Assembly (NCBI RefSeq): GCF_022568795.1 | Contig: NZ_JAKZHU010000001.1 | Location: forward strand, 62,001-126,000 | Direction of reading: 5' to 3' | DNA length: 64,000 nt | Source of the DNA: Arsenicicoccus dermatophilus | Lineage (GTDB): Bacteria; Actinomycetota; Actinomycetes; Actinomycetales; Dermatophilaceae | In this document: positions 55,266-63,552 of the stretch, one piece after another | How positions within the stretch are numbered: position 1 is the first letter of the stretch | How the letters are laid out: each line of letters begins with the position of its first letter | Made by a program: the position numbers and the translations under genes | Notes under the pieces: generated by a model | What the model was told of the DNA's origin: nothing | Databases searched by the model: none | Seen by the model: the letters and a program-made list of their open reading frames with translations, nothing else

Positions 55266-56002
55266 CGGGTCAGGTGCTCCTTCGCCCACGCGAGCTGCTC
55301 GGCCCGCCGTGCGGCTGTCGGGGGAGAGACGAGGCCGCACTCCCGGTGTCGGGGCGCGGCGTGCCCTCCCGTGGCCTCGTAGACGCGCAGCCGCTCCGGC
55401 GTCGGGTGGCCGTCCATGGCGACCAGGGGGATCTGCGACATCAGATCGCCCACGTCCTGGGGCCCGCGCCCCAGGTGGAAGGGGTAGGAGGGGCCGTTCG
55501 CCATACGCCCCAGGTAGGGCATGAAGGTGGGCCGCCGGAAACCCTCCTGCAGCCGTTCGTCGAGCTCGTCGTCCAGCGCGTCGACGACGCAGAGGAACTC
55601 GGCGTGCGGCAGGAAGGTGCGGCCCTCGGAGAACTGCACCTTGTTGGTCCCGCCGGTGAGGTTGATGTCCTTCACGCGGTAGGGCTTCACCTTGTCCCCG
55701 CGCCGGACGGCCGAGGTGACCTCGTGCAGGGCCACCGAGCGGTGCCAGACCTCGGTGGCGCGTCCGGGGGGAGGCGGCACCGCCACCTGCAGGTCCACCT
55801 CTGCCGGGTTGGTGCGGTCCACACGCACGTGCAGGGTGAACCGATCCAGGAGGGTGAGGTGATCGCTGACCCCGAGGCAGGCGCCGAGGAGGCCGGCGAC
55901 GCCGGACGCGGTAGGCAGCGGGAGCGTCCGGACGGTGCGGTGGGAGGCGCTGTAGCCGGCCCAGCTCTGGATCGGGGCCGCCAGGCGGATGACGTGCCGC
56001 AT
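55262..56002 (-). CDS. cas5e: Cascade subunit Cas5e
   Basis: 246-aa RAMP protein that holds the 5' handle of the crRNA in Cascade. The N-terminal IRLAAPIQSWAGYSASHRTVRTLPLPTASGVAGLLGACLG is diagnostic for Cas5e. The thumb-like region includes VKDINLTGGTNKVQFSEGRTFLPHAEFL. Normal length for the family (E. coli 224) with a somewhat long C-terminus. ATG at 56002 shares one base with the cas7e stop (TGATG). Confidence 0.95.
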   Translation of the reverse strand: MRHVIRLAAPIQSWAGYSASHRTVRTLPLPTASGVAGLLGACLGVSDHLTLLDRFTLHVRVDRTNPAEVDLQVAVPPPPGRATEVWHRSVALHEVTSAVRRGDKVKPYRVKDINLTGGTNKVQFSEGRTFLPHAEFLCVVDALDDELDERLQEGFRRPTFMPYLGRMANGPSYPFHLGRGPQDVGDLMSQIPLVAMDGHPTPERLRVYEATGGHAAPRHRECGLVSPPTAARRAEQLAWAKEHLTR

Positions 56003-57231
56003 CAGCGACCCGCGTAGACCTGCTCGACCACGAAGTCGAGGAGTGCCTCCAGGTCGGGGACGGTGGTGGTCTCCGCAAAGGTCGCGTCGCCGACGCGACC
56101 CGCGACGACGGAGTCGCCGAAGAGGGTGGGGTCGAAGTCCCTCGCCTCCTTCTGGCGGCGGGCGAGCTCGGCGACGGCCTGGGCGGTGTAGCCACCGCGG
56201 TCGTCGCGGGTGGCCAGCGCCTGCTCGAAGTCGTAGGTGACGCGGAAGTTCTGGACCTCGGCGAGGACGAGTGCGGGGAGCGTGCCGGAGTTGGTGGCGT
56301 TGACCTTTCCCTTGGGCAGTGCGAGCACCAGGGCGCGCACCAGGTCCTTGAGCGCCTCCTTGGCCCCCGGCTCGCCGAAGGCCGTCCAGGACGCGGCCAG
56401 CTGATCGACGTCGATCGTGAAGGTGCGGTAGTAGGTGCCGGAGGTGAAGTAGCTCTCGTCGATGTGTGCCGCGCCGGCGTGCCCCGTCTCCAGGTCCTCC
56501 ACGGCCGTGAAGTAGTCGGTGACGAGCTGCATGCGGTGGACCGTCGTGGCGTGCGAGACGGCGACGGCGGCATGGGTGGCCAGGCCGGCCTGCGCGGCGA
56601 ACATGCGGCCGAAGGCGGCGATGTCCAAGGCATCCGACCGAGCGCTGCGGACCAGCTCGGTCGGCTCCTCCCCTCGACCGGTGTGGGCGGCGTGGACGGC
56701 GGCGGCGAAGGCCACGATCTCCGAGGTGGACAGGTAGACGATCGTGTCCTTGGTCTCGGCCTCCTGCTCCTTCTTCGCGCCCTTGTCCTCGGTCGTCTCC
56801 TCGGCGGTCTCGGCCGCGGCGGTGGCGACGGCCTCCTCCAGGCTCCTGCCCTGGGTACGCTTCAGCAGGTCCCGGACCTTCGCGGTCTGCTTGGCGAGCG
56901 CCTTGGCGTCGGTCTTCTCGGTGTAGAGCGCACGAACGGCCGTGACCGCGGTCTTGATCACGGCATCGACGTCCACCTGGGTGCCGTCGGCGTCGGCCTG
57001 GTCGAGCACCCGTCGGGTGATCTCGAAGGCCGCGAGGCGGGTGCGGGTCGAGTCCTCGTGGCCCGCCTGGCGATAGGCCTGACGCGCGGCACGCTTCAGG
57101 GACTGGCTGGAGAGCCGGGCACGCTGGACACCCCCGTCGAACTGGCTCTTGGGCAGGCCGTTGGAGTCGCGGTTGAGGTTGTGCAGCGGGAGCGTGACGA
57201 TGACATGGCAGGTGACGAAACGGGTGGTCAT
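56002..57231 (-). CDS. cas7e: Cascade backbone subunit Cas7e
   Basis: 409-aa backbone RAMP, six copies of which wrap the guide and flip out every sixth base. The opening HVIVTLPLHNLNRDSNGLPKSQFDGGVQRARLSSQSLKRAARQAYR is the family hallmark. It is longer than the E. coli protein (363 aa) because of a roughly 40-residue acidic insertion near residues 135-160, rich in Glu/Lys, probably a solvent-exposed loop. The C-terminal half (AAFGRMFAA, AVAVSHATTVHRMQLVTDYFTAVEDL, HIDESYFTSGTYYRTFTIDVDQL) is conserved. ATG at 57231 shares one base with the cse2 stop. Confidence 0.96.
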   Translation of the reverse strand: MTTRFVTCHVIVTLPLHNLNRDSNGLPKSQFDGGVQRARLSSQSLKRAARQAYRQAGHEDSTRTRLAAFEITRRVLDQADADGTQVDVDAVIKTAVTAVRALYTEKTDAKALAKQTAKVRDLLKRTQGRSLEEAVATAAAETAEETTEDKGAKKEQEAETKDTIVYLSTSEIVAFAAAVHAAHTGRGEEPTELVRSARSDALDIAAFGRMFAAQAGLATHAAVAVSHATTVHRMQLVTDYFTAVEDLETGHAGAAHIDESYFTSGTYYRTFTIDVDQLAASWTAFGEPGAKEALKDLVRALVLALPKGKVNATNSGTLPALVLAEVQNFRVTYDFEQALATRDDRGGYTAQAVAELARRQKEARDFDPTLFGDSVVAGRVGDATFAETTTVPDLEALLDFVVEQVYAGR

Positions 57232-57836
57232 CAGCGGGTGCCTTCCGTGGTGGTCCGGGTGGTTTCAGGGGCCTCGGCGGTCGTGCCGGGCTCCGGGTCG
57301 GGTCGGGTGGTGTAGAAGTCGTGCACGACGGCACGCCGGATGTCCTGGGACCTCTGGCTGAGGCCGTCCCCCCAGGAGGTGAGGGTGCGCGCCAGGTCGT
57401 GGAAGTTGACCGGCACGTGGTGCTGCGAGCACAGGTCCACGAGATGGCCCAAGGAGATCGCGGCGTTCTCGGTGTCGAGCAGCGGCAGGGTCTGCACCCG
57501 CTGCTCGACGTGGTTGCCACCGATCGCACGGTGGAGGCGGGCCAGGGCCCGCCCGACGGTCGCGTAGGGCGAGTCGTCCTGCGGGGCTCCTGTCGCTCCC
57601 GCGCAGATGGCGGCGGCGCGCCGCAGCCCGGCGGCCTGGGTCGGGCGGAGCGTGGCGGGGACGAACCGCTCGGTGGCCCCGTAGGCCGCGACCTCGGTCG
57701 CCGGGGTGATGGCTCGTCGGACGGACGCCGTCCATCCGGCATACGATCGGTCGTGGCGACGGTCGAGCACGACCTGGACGAGCGGGCTGGTGTAGCGCGG
57801 CCTCTCGTCCGGGGCGAGCTCGGGCTGGGTGGTCAT
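57231..57836 (-). CDS. cse2: Cascade small subunit Cse2 (Cas11e)
   Basis: 201-aa all-helical small subunit, two copies per Cascade, which stabilises the displaced DNA strand. Conserved segments include SYAGWTASVRRAI, TVGRALARLHRAIG, VEQRVQTLPLLDTENAAISLGHLVDL and VPVNFHDLARTLTSWG, followed by a DIRRAVVHDFY region. The C-terminal 25 residues are a Pro/Thr/Glu-rich tail absent from E. coli. ATG at 57836 overlaps the cse1 stop by four bases. Confidence 0.93.
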   Translation of the reverse strand: MTTQPELAPDERPRYTSPLVQVVLDRRHDRSYAGWTASVRRAITPATEVAAYGATERFVPATLRPTQAAGLRRAAAICAGATGAPQDDSPYATVGRALARLHRAIGGNHVEQRVQTLPLLDTENAAISLGHLVDLCSQHHVPVNFHDLARTLTSWGDGLSQRSQDIRRAVVHDFYTTRPDPEPGTTAEAPETTRTTTEGTR

Positions 57837-59401
57837 GAGGCGGTCTCCTGGGTCGGGGTGGCGGGGTGGCGCGGGGCTGCGGTGCCGGCGGTGAAGCGGG
57901 CCCGAGCCTGGTAGATCTGCGGTGCCGTCGCGAGGGTGAGCAGCGGCTCCGTGGCGGCCTCGAACGCCGCCCGGGCTCGCTCGGTCATCCGGCTGCGCAC
58001 GGCAAGGGTGTCGACGTCATCGCCCTGGGCGAGGCGATGCACGGCGTCGAGCACGGGCTCGTCCAGGGCGGACATCACCGTGCTGCGCACGAGGTGGCGC
58101 CGGGCGCTGCGGTGGTCGATTCCCCCGGCGAGCAGGGCCGAGCCCAGCGCCTTGCGGATCTTCTCCACGTGGGTCATCACGGCCTCGACCGGGATCCGGG
58201 CCTCCACGAGGAGCTCGGCGGCGGGCACCTCTTCCCACTGGGAGAGCTCCCTGTTCCCATAGGTGTCGCCCTCCTCGTGGTGGAAACCGACCCGGATGGG
58301 TGCGTCCGGCAAGGGGACGGCGCGGGGTTCGTAGATCCATGCCTGCAGAGAGGACTCGAGGGCGTTCTGGTACCACCGCTCGTAGCCCTCGGCGCTGCGC
58401 AGGGAGGCGTCGGCGTGGACGTACTTGGTGCCCTTGGTCTTGGTGTTCACCACCCGGCAGTAGTCGCCCGACGCCACGGCCTTGGCGAAGGCCTTGACAC
58501 CCTCTATGCCGGTTGTGGGTCCGTCCTGCTCGACGATCGGCACGGGCCGACGCGTCAGCCCACGGGTGACCGCCACAGGTATGCCGTCCTGCCAGCGCAC
58601 GTGCGCCCGGCTTGCGGTCCAGGTGCAGCGCCACAGACTGCCCTGTCGTGCGCCGCCGACCAGCTGCTCGTCGGGCTGGAAGGGTTCCCCCGACGGGCCG
58701 CGGTCCTGGTCCAGCCAGGCCGGCAGGGCCTTCTCCCGCAGCCAGGCCGCGCGAACGTTGAGCATCAGGGTCTCGGCCAGGGTCTCGCCCAGCAGGTGGA
58801 AGACGGTGTCATGCGGCCCGCCCGCCGGTGCCCCGGAGATCGGCGAGCACTTCGGGCCGGAGGTGGGGACGTAGAAGGACGCACCCGCGCCGTTGCTCGG
58901 TTTGCCGTGGAACCACGAGACCACGAGCAGCAGGAAGAGGACGGCGGGGTCGGTGGCGTCCCGCGGCTCAGGGCTGGTGCCCCAGGTCGCGCTGGATGCT
59001 CCGGGCACCCTCAGGTGCAGGGTCTCCAGGGAGGTGTAGCCCTTGGCGAGGTCCGTCGCCGTGGGCTCGGGGGTGTGCCACTCCTGCAGCAGCGGCCTGT
59101 CCCGGTCGGCCAGGTCGAACAGACCGGCGTACCGGTCAAACACCTCGTCGACGCGCTCGGCCGGGAAGCGAGCTGGATCCCGGTATCCCCCTGGGGGAGA
59201 GCCCCGCAGCATGACTGCCGCGAGCGACTCCAGGAACCGCAGCAGGGCCTCCCGCTCGACGGGCAGCAGGGAGTCGTCGAGCCCGGTCAGCTTGTGCGCC
59301 TGAAGGAAGGTCTCACGCAAGGAGACGAGGTCCGAGGAGTCTCCTCGGCGCACCGGGATGCACGGCAGGTCGACGACATTCGTCGTCGTGGTCAGGGTCA
59401 T
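57833..59401 (-). CDS. cse1: Cascade large subunit Cse1 (Cas8e)
   Basis: 522-aa large subunit that recognises the PAM and recruits Cas3. It begins with the variant leader MTLTTTTNVVDLPCIPVRRG then DLVSLRETFLQAHKLTGLDD, as in the family. Conserved elements: LLRFLESLAAVML, FDLADRDRPLLQEWHTPE and WFHGKPSNGAGASFYVPTSGPKCSP. The C-terminal four-helix bundle runs from about residue 390. Length matches E. coli (502). ATG at 59401 overlaps the cas3 stop. If the crRNA-like mini-array upstream of cas3 is real, this subunit would have to accept its target flank. Confidence 0.95.
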   Translation of the reverse strand: MTLTTTTNVVDLPCIPVRRGDSSDLVSLRETFLQAHKLTGLDDSLLPVEREALLRFLESLAAVMLRGSPPGGYRDPARFPAERVDEVFDRYAGLFDLADRDRPLLQEWHTPEPTATDLAKGYTSLETLHLRVPGASSATWGTSPEPRDATDPAVLFLLLVVSWFHGKPSNGAGASFYVPTSGPKCSPISGAPAGGPHDTVFHLLGETLAETLMLNVRAAWLREKALPAWLDQDRGPSGEPFQPDEQLVGGARQGSLWRCTWTASRAHVRWQDGIPVAVTRGLTRRPVPIVEQDGPTTGIEGVKAFAKAVASGDYCRVVNTKTKGTKYVHADASLRSAEGYERWYQNALESSLQAWIYEPRAVPLPDAPIRVGFHHEEGDTYGNRELSQWEEVPAAELLVEARIPVEAVMTHVEKIRKALGSALLAGGIDHRSARRHLVRSTVMSALDEPVLDAVHRLAQGDDVDTLAVRSRMTERARAAFEAATEPLLTLATAPQIYQARARFTAGTAAPRHPATPTQETAS

Positions 59402-62088
59402 GAGGTCTCCTCGTCGGTGAGCGTGGTGAGCCCTAGCACGTCGTCGTAGACAAGGCCTGCTTCGGCCAGAGCCTCGGCGGAGACGGGACGGGCGTGGGTT
59501 AGCAAGGGGTGGGAGGACTTCCAGTCGGGGGAGGTCGCAGTGGCCACGGCGCAGACACGGTCGACCCAGCTGGCTCCGGAGACCGTGAAGAGGCTGCCCA
59601 GGGCCTCGCGGACGCGGTCGTCGTCCGTCATCGCGGCCAGCTCGGCGGGGCTCGCTGGCGTGCCCCGTGTCCCACCGACCAGCACGAAGGTCGCCGAGGG
59701 CAGGGTGGAGTAGCGGGTCGTCAGCTCCAGGTCGCCGACTCCGTCCATCGATGGCGGCGGACTGGTGGCTGCGGCCAGGGTGGCGTGGGTGGCGGGGACG
59801 AAGGGATCGACGAGCCCCAGGACTCCTGCGGCGAGCGTGCCGGCGGCCTCCTGGCGCATGCTGGCGTCGACGAGCTCGGCGAGGCGCAGGTCCGCCAGAC
59901 TGCTGCGTGCCAGGTCGTAGGTGGTGCGGTCCACGAAGTCCTGCACGTCCTCGGGGATGCGCAGGGTGGGGTGCTCCTCCAGCGATCGGGCCACCGCAGC
60001 GAGCTCGTCGGCGAAGTAGGGAAGCGCCACCTGCTCGGTCAGGGGGCCGGCGCCGTCGGGGACGACTACGTGAAGGGCACGCTCGGCGGGTCGGGCATCG
60101 CTCTCGTCGAGCAGTCGCTGCATGCCGGGCAGGAAGCGCCACAGGCGCCCGGCGCGCTGCACCAGCGAGGCCGCGGGGGCGATGTCGCAGGCCATCGACC
60201 AGAAGGACACGTCGAGGCTCACGTCCAGCACCTGGGTGGCGCACACGACGAGCGGGCGTCGGCCCCTCGGCGTACCGGGCCCCAGGCGCGCCTCCAGCTC
60301 ACGCTCGATCTCGGCGCGATGAGCGAGCGTCATCCGAGAGTGCAGCACCAGCACGTCCACGTCGCGGCCGGCGAGGTCCGCGCCGAGCAGGCGGGCCGTG
60401 GCGACGGCGTCGTCGACGCGGGAGCGCACCACGGCGAGGCTGCACCGGGGATAGCGGTCGTACGTCGCGACCACCCACTCTCGGTGGAGCTGCGTGGCGT
60501 CGTCGGTGTGGGTGATGGGCAGGCGCAGATCGGGGACGGCCGTCTGCAGCGCCGGGCTGCTCGGGGCGTCGTGCCCGGCCAGCCAGTGCGCTGGATAGGC
60601 CGTCGCCTGCTCGCCGCTCGCCTCTCGTCCCGTGTAGGCGTCCTCTAGGGCGCGACGTTGCCAGGTCGGCATGGTGGCGGACAGGACCGTGACGCGGGTG
60701 CCGGTGCGGCCCCACCACGCCATCAGCGCGGCCAGCAGCGTGGTCTGGTAACGGTCGTAGGTGTGCACCTCGTCGAGGACGACGTGGTGGTTGGTGAGCG
60801 CGAGCAGGCGCAGTGGCAGGTGGCGCTGGGGGAGCGACCCGGCCAGCACCTGGTCGCAGGTCGCCGCGACGACGGGAGCGAGCAGCCGGCGGGTGCTGGT
60901 GCTGAACCACTCGAAGCCGTGGCCCTCGGTGGCGGGGCAGCGGTAGAGCGAGGCGAACTGGTGGGAGAGGAGCACGCCGTTGCCGGTGCCGGAGAAGGCC
61001 CGCTGCAGTCGTCGCTGCATGGCGTCCGTGGTCGCTCGCGTGGGCAGGGCGAAGATCAGCCCTTCGTCCTGCTCGACCTGGTGGCGCAGCAGCGCTGCGC
61101 CGGTCTTGCCCTCGCTCGTCGGGTAGGCCACGAACCACAGGCCGTCACCGACCTGCTCGGCGTCCTCCTGCAGGGGGCGGAGGCTGCGGACGCGACCGTC
61201 CCCGTCCAGACCGACGGCGGTGCGGTGACGGTCGGTCGGTGCGGAGTAGGAGCCCAAAGACGTGGTCACGTGTGTCGCGAGCTCGGCGGCGCGAGTCTGC
61301 GCCCAGGTGGGAGACATGGGGTCGAGGCCTTGCTCGATCAGGGCGAGCCCGGCATCGACGACGGCCGCCTCCGAGGCCAGCCAGTCGGACAGCTGCACGA
61401 TCCCGGTGATGAGCATCGTCACGACGCCGGCCAGCTCGGGCCCCACCCTCGGAGACTCGGACGGATGCACACCGCACACCTGGGCGACCAGCTCGAGGTG
61501 CTCGGTCTGCGCCTCGCCCCAGCGACCGGCCGTGGCGTCGGCCAGGACGGTGGCCGTGGCGGCAGGCGGTGATTCGAGCCAAGCTCCGTGATGCCCACCG
61601 ACAGCCAGCGCCAGCCAGGAGGTCTCGGCGCTCATGGCGGGAATGCCTCTGTCTCGCGCCGACAGCAGACACATGCCGAGGAAGTCGTGGCGGCGCAGAT
61701 CCTCACGTGTCTCCGCGGCCGCGGCGGCGTCGACGCTCATCGGGGAGTACCCATCGGCCATCAGGGCTGCGCTCAGGTCCTGCCGCCAAGGCACAGTCGG
61801 ATCCCTGCGCCACGGGCGTAGCTGGAATCCCGCCGAGATCTTGAACAGGTCGTGCGCGCCCGCTGCCAGCGTGACCCACGCGCGCGCTGTTGCCTGCTCA
61901 TGTGGCGAGGTGCCCCCCTCGAGCTCGCGGGCGAGGAGTCGACGGACTCGACCAGTCAGGACGGTGTCCCACACCACCCCGGCGATGACGGTCGTGTCGA
62001 GCAGGTGGGCCGAGACCGGGTATGGCGCTTCGCCTGACAGCAGCCGCTCGGGTCTCTTCGCCCACAGCGCGGGATGACCGGCCCCCAT
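59398..62088 (-). CDS. cas3: CRISPR nuclease-helicase Cas3
   Basis: 896-aa effector from the ATG at 62088 (MGAGHPALWAKRPERLL), chosen because family similarity begins there and a G-rich ribosome site (GGGGGA) precedes it. The frame stays open to 62229 but that extension has no ribosome site and no conservation. The N-terminal HD nuclease has His79-Asp80 in AAGAHDLFK and the GGHHGAW metal motif. The helicase has TSEGKTGAALL (Walker A), VVLDEVHTYD (DEVH box), VLSATMP (motif III) and a C-terminal VQRAGRLWRF (motif VI). It is the first gene of the operon cas3-cse1-cse2-cas7e-cas5e-cas6e-cas1-cas2. All motifs are intact, so interference is probably active. Confidence 0.95.
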   Translation of the reverse strand: MGAGHPALWAKRPERLLSGEAPYPVSAHLLDTTVIAGVVWDTVLTGRVRRLLARELEGGTSPHEQATARAWVTLAAGAHDLFKISAGFQLRPWRRDPTVPWRQDLSAALMADGYSPMSVDAAAAAETREDLRRHDFLGMCLLSARDRGIPAMSAETSWLALAVGGHHGAWLESPPAATATVLADATAGRWGEAQTEHLELVAQVCGVHPSESPRVGPELAGVVTMLITGIVQLSDWLASEAAVVDAGLALIEQGLDPMSPTWAQTRAAELATHVTTSLGSYSAPTDRHRTAVGLDGDGRVRSLRPLQEDAEQVGDGLWFVAYPTSEGKTGAALLRHQVEQDEGLIFALPTRATTDAMQRRLQRAFSGTGNGVLLSHQFASLYRCPATEGHGFEWFSTSTRRLLAPVVAATCDQVLAGSLPQRHLPLRLLALTNHHVVLDEVHTYDRYQTTLLAALMAWWGRTGTRVTVLSATMPTWQRRALEDAYTGREASGEQATAYPAHWLAGHDAPSSPALQTAVPDLRLPITHTDDATQLHREWVVATYDRYPRCSLAVVRSRVDDAVATARLLGADLAGRDVDVLVLHSRMTLAHRAEIERELEARLGPGTPRGRRPLVVCATQVLDVSLDVSFWSMACDIAPAASLVQRAGRLWRFLPGMQRLLDESDARPAERALHVVVPDGAGPLTEQVALPYFADELAAVARSLEEHPTLRIPEDVQDFVDRTTYDLARSSLADLRLAELVDASMRQEAAGTLAAGVLGLVDPFVPATHATLAAATSPPPSMDGVGDLELTTRYSTLPSATFVLVGGTRGTPASPAELAAMTDDDRVREALGSLFTVSGASWVDRVCAVATATSPDWKSSHPLLTHARPVSAEALAEAGLVYDDVLGLTTLTDEETS

Positions 62089-62173
62089 GATTCCCCCGTC
62101 CCCGTCGCCACCGTTGCATGTGGAGACGTCTCCTGAGGCGTCCCCTAGCGTGACGGCAGACGTGAGATCTGCT

Positions 62174-62207
62174 GCACCCCAACGATCCTTGTTGACCGTT
62201 GGGGTGC
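62174..62207. repeat. 11-bp inverted repeat in the cas3 leader region
   Basis: GCACCCCAACG (62174-62184) and its exact complement (62197-62207) with a 12-base loop. It lies between the predicted cas promoter and the cas3 start, so it would form a stable hairpin in the cas mRNA leader or serve as a protein operator. Confidence 0.75.
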
Positions 62208-62242
62208 CCCCCGGGGATGAGCATCCCATGATTCAGCAACTT

Positions 62243-62274
62243 TGTCTATCCCCTCCAAACTCCCCTGGTTGCAA
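62243..62274 (-). promoter_or_regulatory. Putative cas operon promoter, matched by the mini-array guide
   Basis: On the minus strand TTGCAA (62274-62269) and GATAGA (62250-62245), 18 bases apart, form a weak but possible -35/-10 pair for cas3. The stretch 62274-62260 equals the first 15 bases of the guide encoded at 62371-62339, except for position 6. The flank immediately 5' of the match reads GAC. Promoter call is tentative; the sequence match is directly visible. Confidence 0.6.
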
Positions 62275-62309
62275 GTCTCTATCTCAGTGGCCGACGAACG
62301 TGCCGTCAT

Positions 62310-62400
62310 GCAGCTACTCCCGCTGCCGCGGGACGGGGTGGGGCGTGGTGCGATCGCTCCCCTGGGTGCAAAGAAGCACTCCCGCGCGAGCGGGACGGTG
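62310..62400 (-). ncRNA. Two-repeat degenerate CRISPR mini-array: candidate Cascade-guiding regulatory RNA
   Basis: Two repeat-like units in the same orientation as the main array, 62372-62400 (24 of 29 matching) and 62310-62338 (22 of 29), enclose a 33-nt guide (62339-62371). As transcribed, both keep the complete 6-bp stem TCCCGC/GCGGGA; changes lie mainly in the loop and outside the stem. The 5' unit keeps the handle GTGCTTCT (7 of 8). The 3' unit has lost its handle (GTAGCTGC), which Cas6e would cut off anyway. A crRNA-like product of about 62 nt is therefore predicted. Its guide starts TTGCACCCAGGGGAG and matches the cas3 upstream region. Possible -10 boxes TACCCT and TAGGGT lie just upstream at 62419-62404. 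Confidence 0.75.
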
Positions 62401-62436
62401 CTGACCCTAACTCAGGGTAGTAAGCAGAACCGTCGC

Positions 62437-63507
62437 TCAGCCCTCCACGTCGAAGTGGTGGGCAATCTTGTCGAGTGTGAACTCCTGGCGGAGCTTGCAG
62501 GCGCTGTTCGTGTTGGCGAACATACCTGTCTCCCAGACAGCTTCAGAGGCGGGGCGGGCGTCGTTCCAGCGCACCGGAATGAACCACTCGGCCTGATCCG
62601 GGTCGTCGCTGTCGGTGTACGTACCCTCCAGCGCGCACGACGCCAAGAGTTTGGGGTCGCCGTCCACCGTCACCGTGGTCTCTCGTAGGAGCGATGCCGC
62701 CGCAAGCGTCGTACCGACGGCGACATATCCGCGCTGCGGCAGGTGTACGTTGACACGCGCGCCGGGTGGCACGTTGCGCAGGGACTGGGAGTACCACTTG
62801 CCCCCGCCCGCTGAGACGAACCCATATCGCAGGCCGTCGGACCAGGCGCGGCTGCCGGGGGCGTCGCCGAAGGACACGAACCAGTCGGTGCCGTTCCAGT
62901 CGGCCTGCTTGCCCGGGCGGTTGCGTGGTCCCGTGCTGGCTTCGTCCCCCTGCGTCGTGAGCCAGCTCCGAGCGAGGTAGCGACGACCGTCGTCTTCCAG
63001 GTGGGTGAAGAAGGCAGCGTTGATAGGGACGCCGTACTCGCGAAGGTAGGTGATGATCCTTTCGGAGGCCGGGTCGAGGTCCGATGCCAGGACAACCAGG
63101 TGATGAGCGGTGTTGAGGTCGTCGGGTGGGGTAGCGCCGAAGCGTTCCGAGAACGCCGTCTCGAACGGCTTGTCCAAGAACCCCTGAGCGATCTCCAGGA
63201 TGTCGTCCCGGCTCAGCTGTCCGACCCACTGGCCGTAGTCCAGCACCTGGGCAACCACCTCGCGGGGGGTGCGGTTCCGCTTCAGCTCCAAGACATGGAC
63301 GTCCCCCTCGTTGTCGATGCCCAGTAGGTCGATGAACTTACCGTGAGCGGTCCGCACCTGCCGCCCGATGATGAGGAGTGGCGGGTCGATCAGGTCAGGG
63401 TCGGCGACGAGGTAGTTCTCCAGCCAAGACTCCATGGGGAGCGGACTTGGCGGCACCCTGACGGGAATTCCCTCGCTCACACGCCACAGGCCCGTCTTGA
63501 GCGTCAT
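62437..63507 (-). CDS. PD-(D/E)xK nuclease-domain protein (NucS/DUF91-like)
   Basis: 356 aa. Residues about 25-110 carry a PD-(D/E)xK nuclease core: Glu30, then Asp60 in KFIDLLGIDNEGDVHVLELKR with Glu74-x-Lys76, and QVLDYGQWV as the following helix. This matches the nuclease half of NucS/DUF91-type proteins but without the NucS N-terminal DNA-binding domain. The C-terminal 200 residues (WFVSFGDAPGSRAWSDGLRYGFVSAGGGKW, and others) look like a separate beta-rich module that I do not recognise. ATG at 63507. It lies 37 bases upstream of the mini-array in the same direction, so read-through could feed it. A defence or repair role is plausible, not shown. Confidence 0.75.
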   Translation of the reverse strand: MTLKTGLWRVSEGIPVRVPPSPLPMESWLENYLVADPDLIDPPLLIIGRQVRTAHGKFIDLLGIDNEGDVHVLELKRNRTPREVVAQVLDYGQWVGQLSRDDILEIAQGFLDKPFETAFSERFGATPPDDLNTAHHLVVLASDLDPASERIITYLREYGVPINAAFFTHLEDDGRRYLARSWLTTQGDEASTGPRNRPGKQADWNGTDWFVSFGDAPGSRAWSDGLRYGFVSAGGGKWYSQSLRNVPPGARVNVHLPQRGYVAVGTTLAAASLLRETTVTVDGDPKLLASCALEGTYTDSDDPDQAEWFIPVRWNDARPASEAVWETGMFANTNSACKLRQEFTLDKIAHHFDVEG

Positions 63508-63552
63508 CGGTCGCCCCTGTCGGTTGTCGTTGCTGGTAACTACCCTACGTAT

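Noticed and set aside
62089-62229. Upstream extension of cas3 to an ATG at 62229
   Set aside because: No ribosome site, no family similarity, and it would place the coding region over the 11-bp inverted repeat; the ATG at 62088 fits the family.
61898-62239. Small frame starting TTG at 62239 as a possible CreT-like toxin paired with the guide RNA
   Set aside because: It largely overlaps cas3 in another frame and has no ribosome site. The guide match lies at the cas3 promoter, so cas autoregulation is the simpler reading, although an RNA toxin cannot be excluded.
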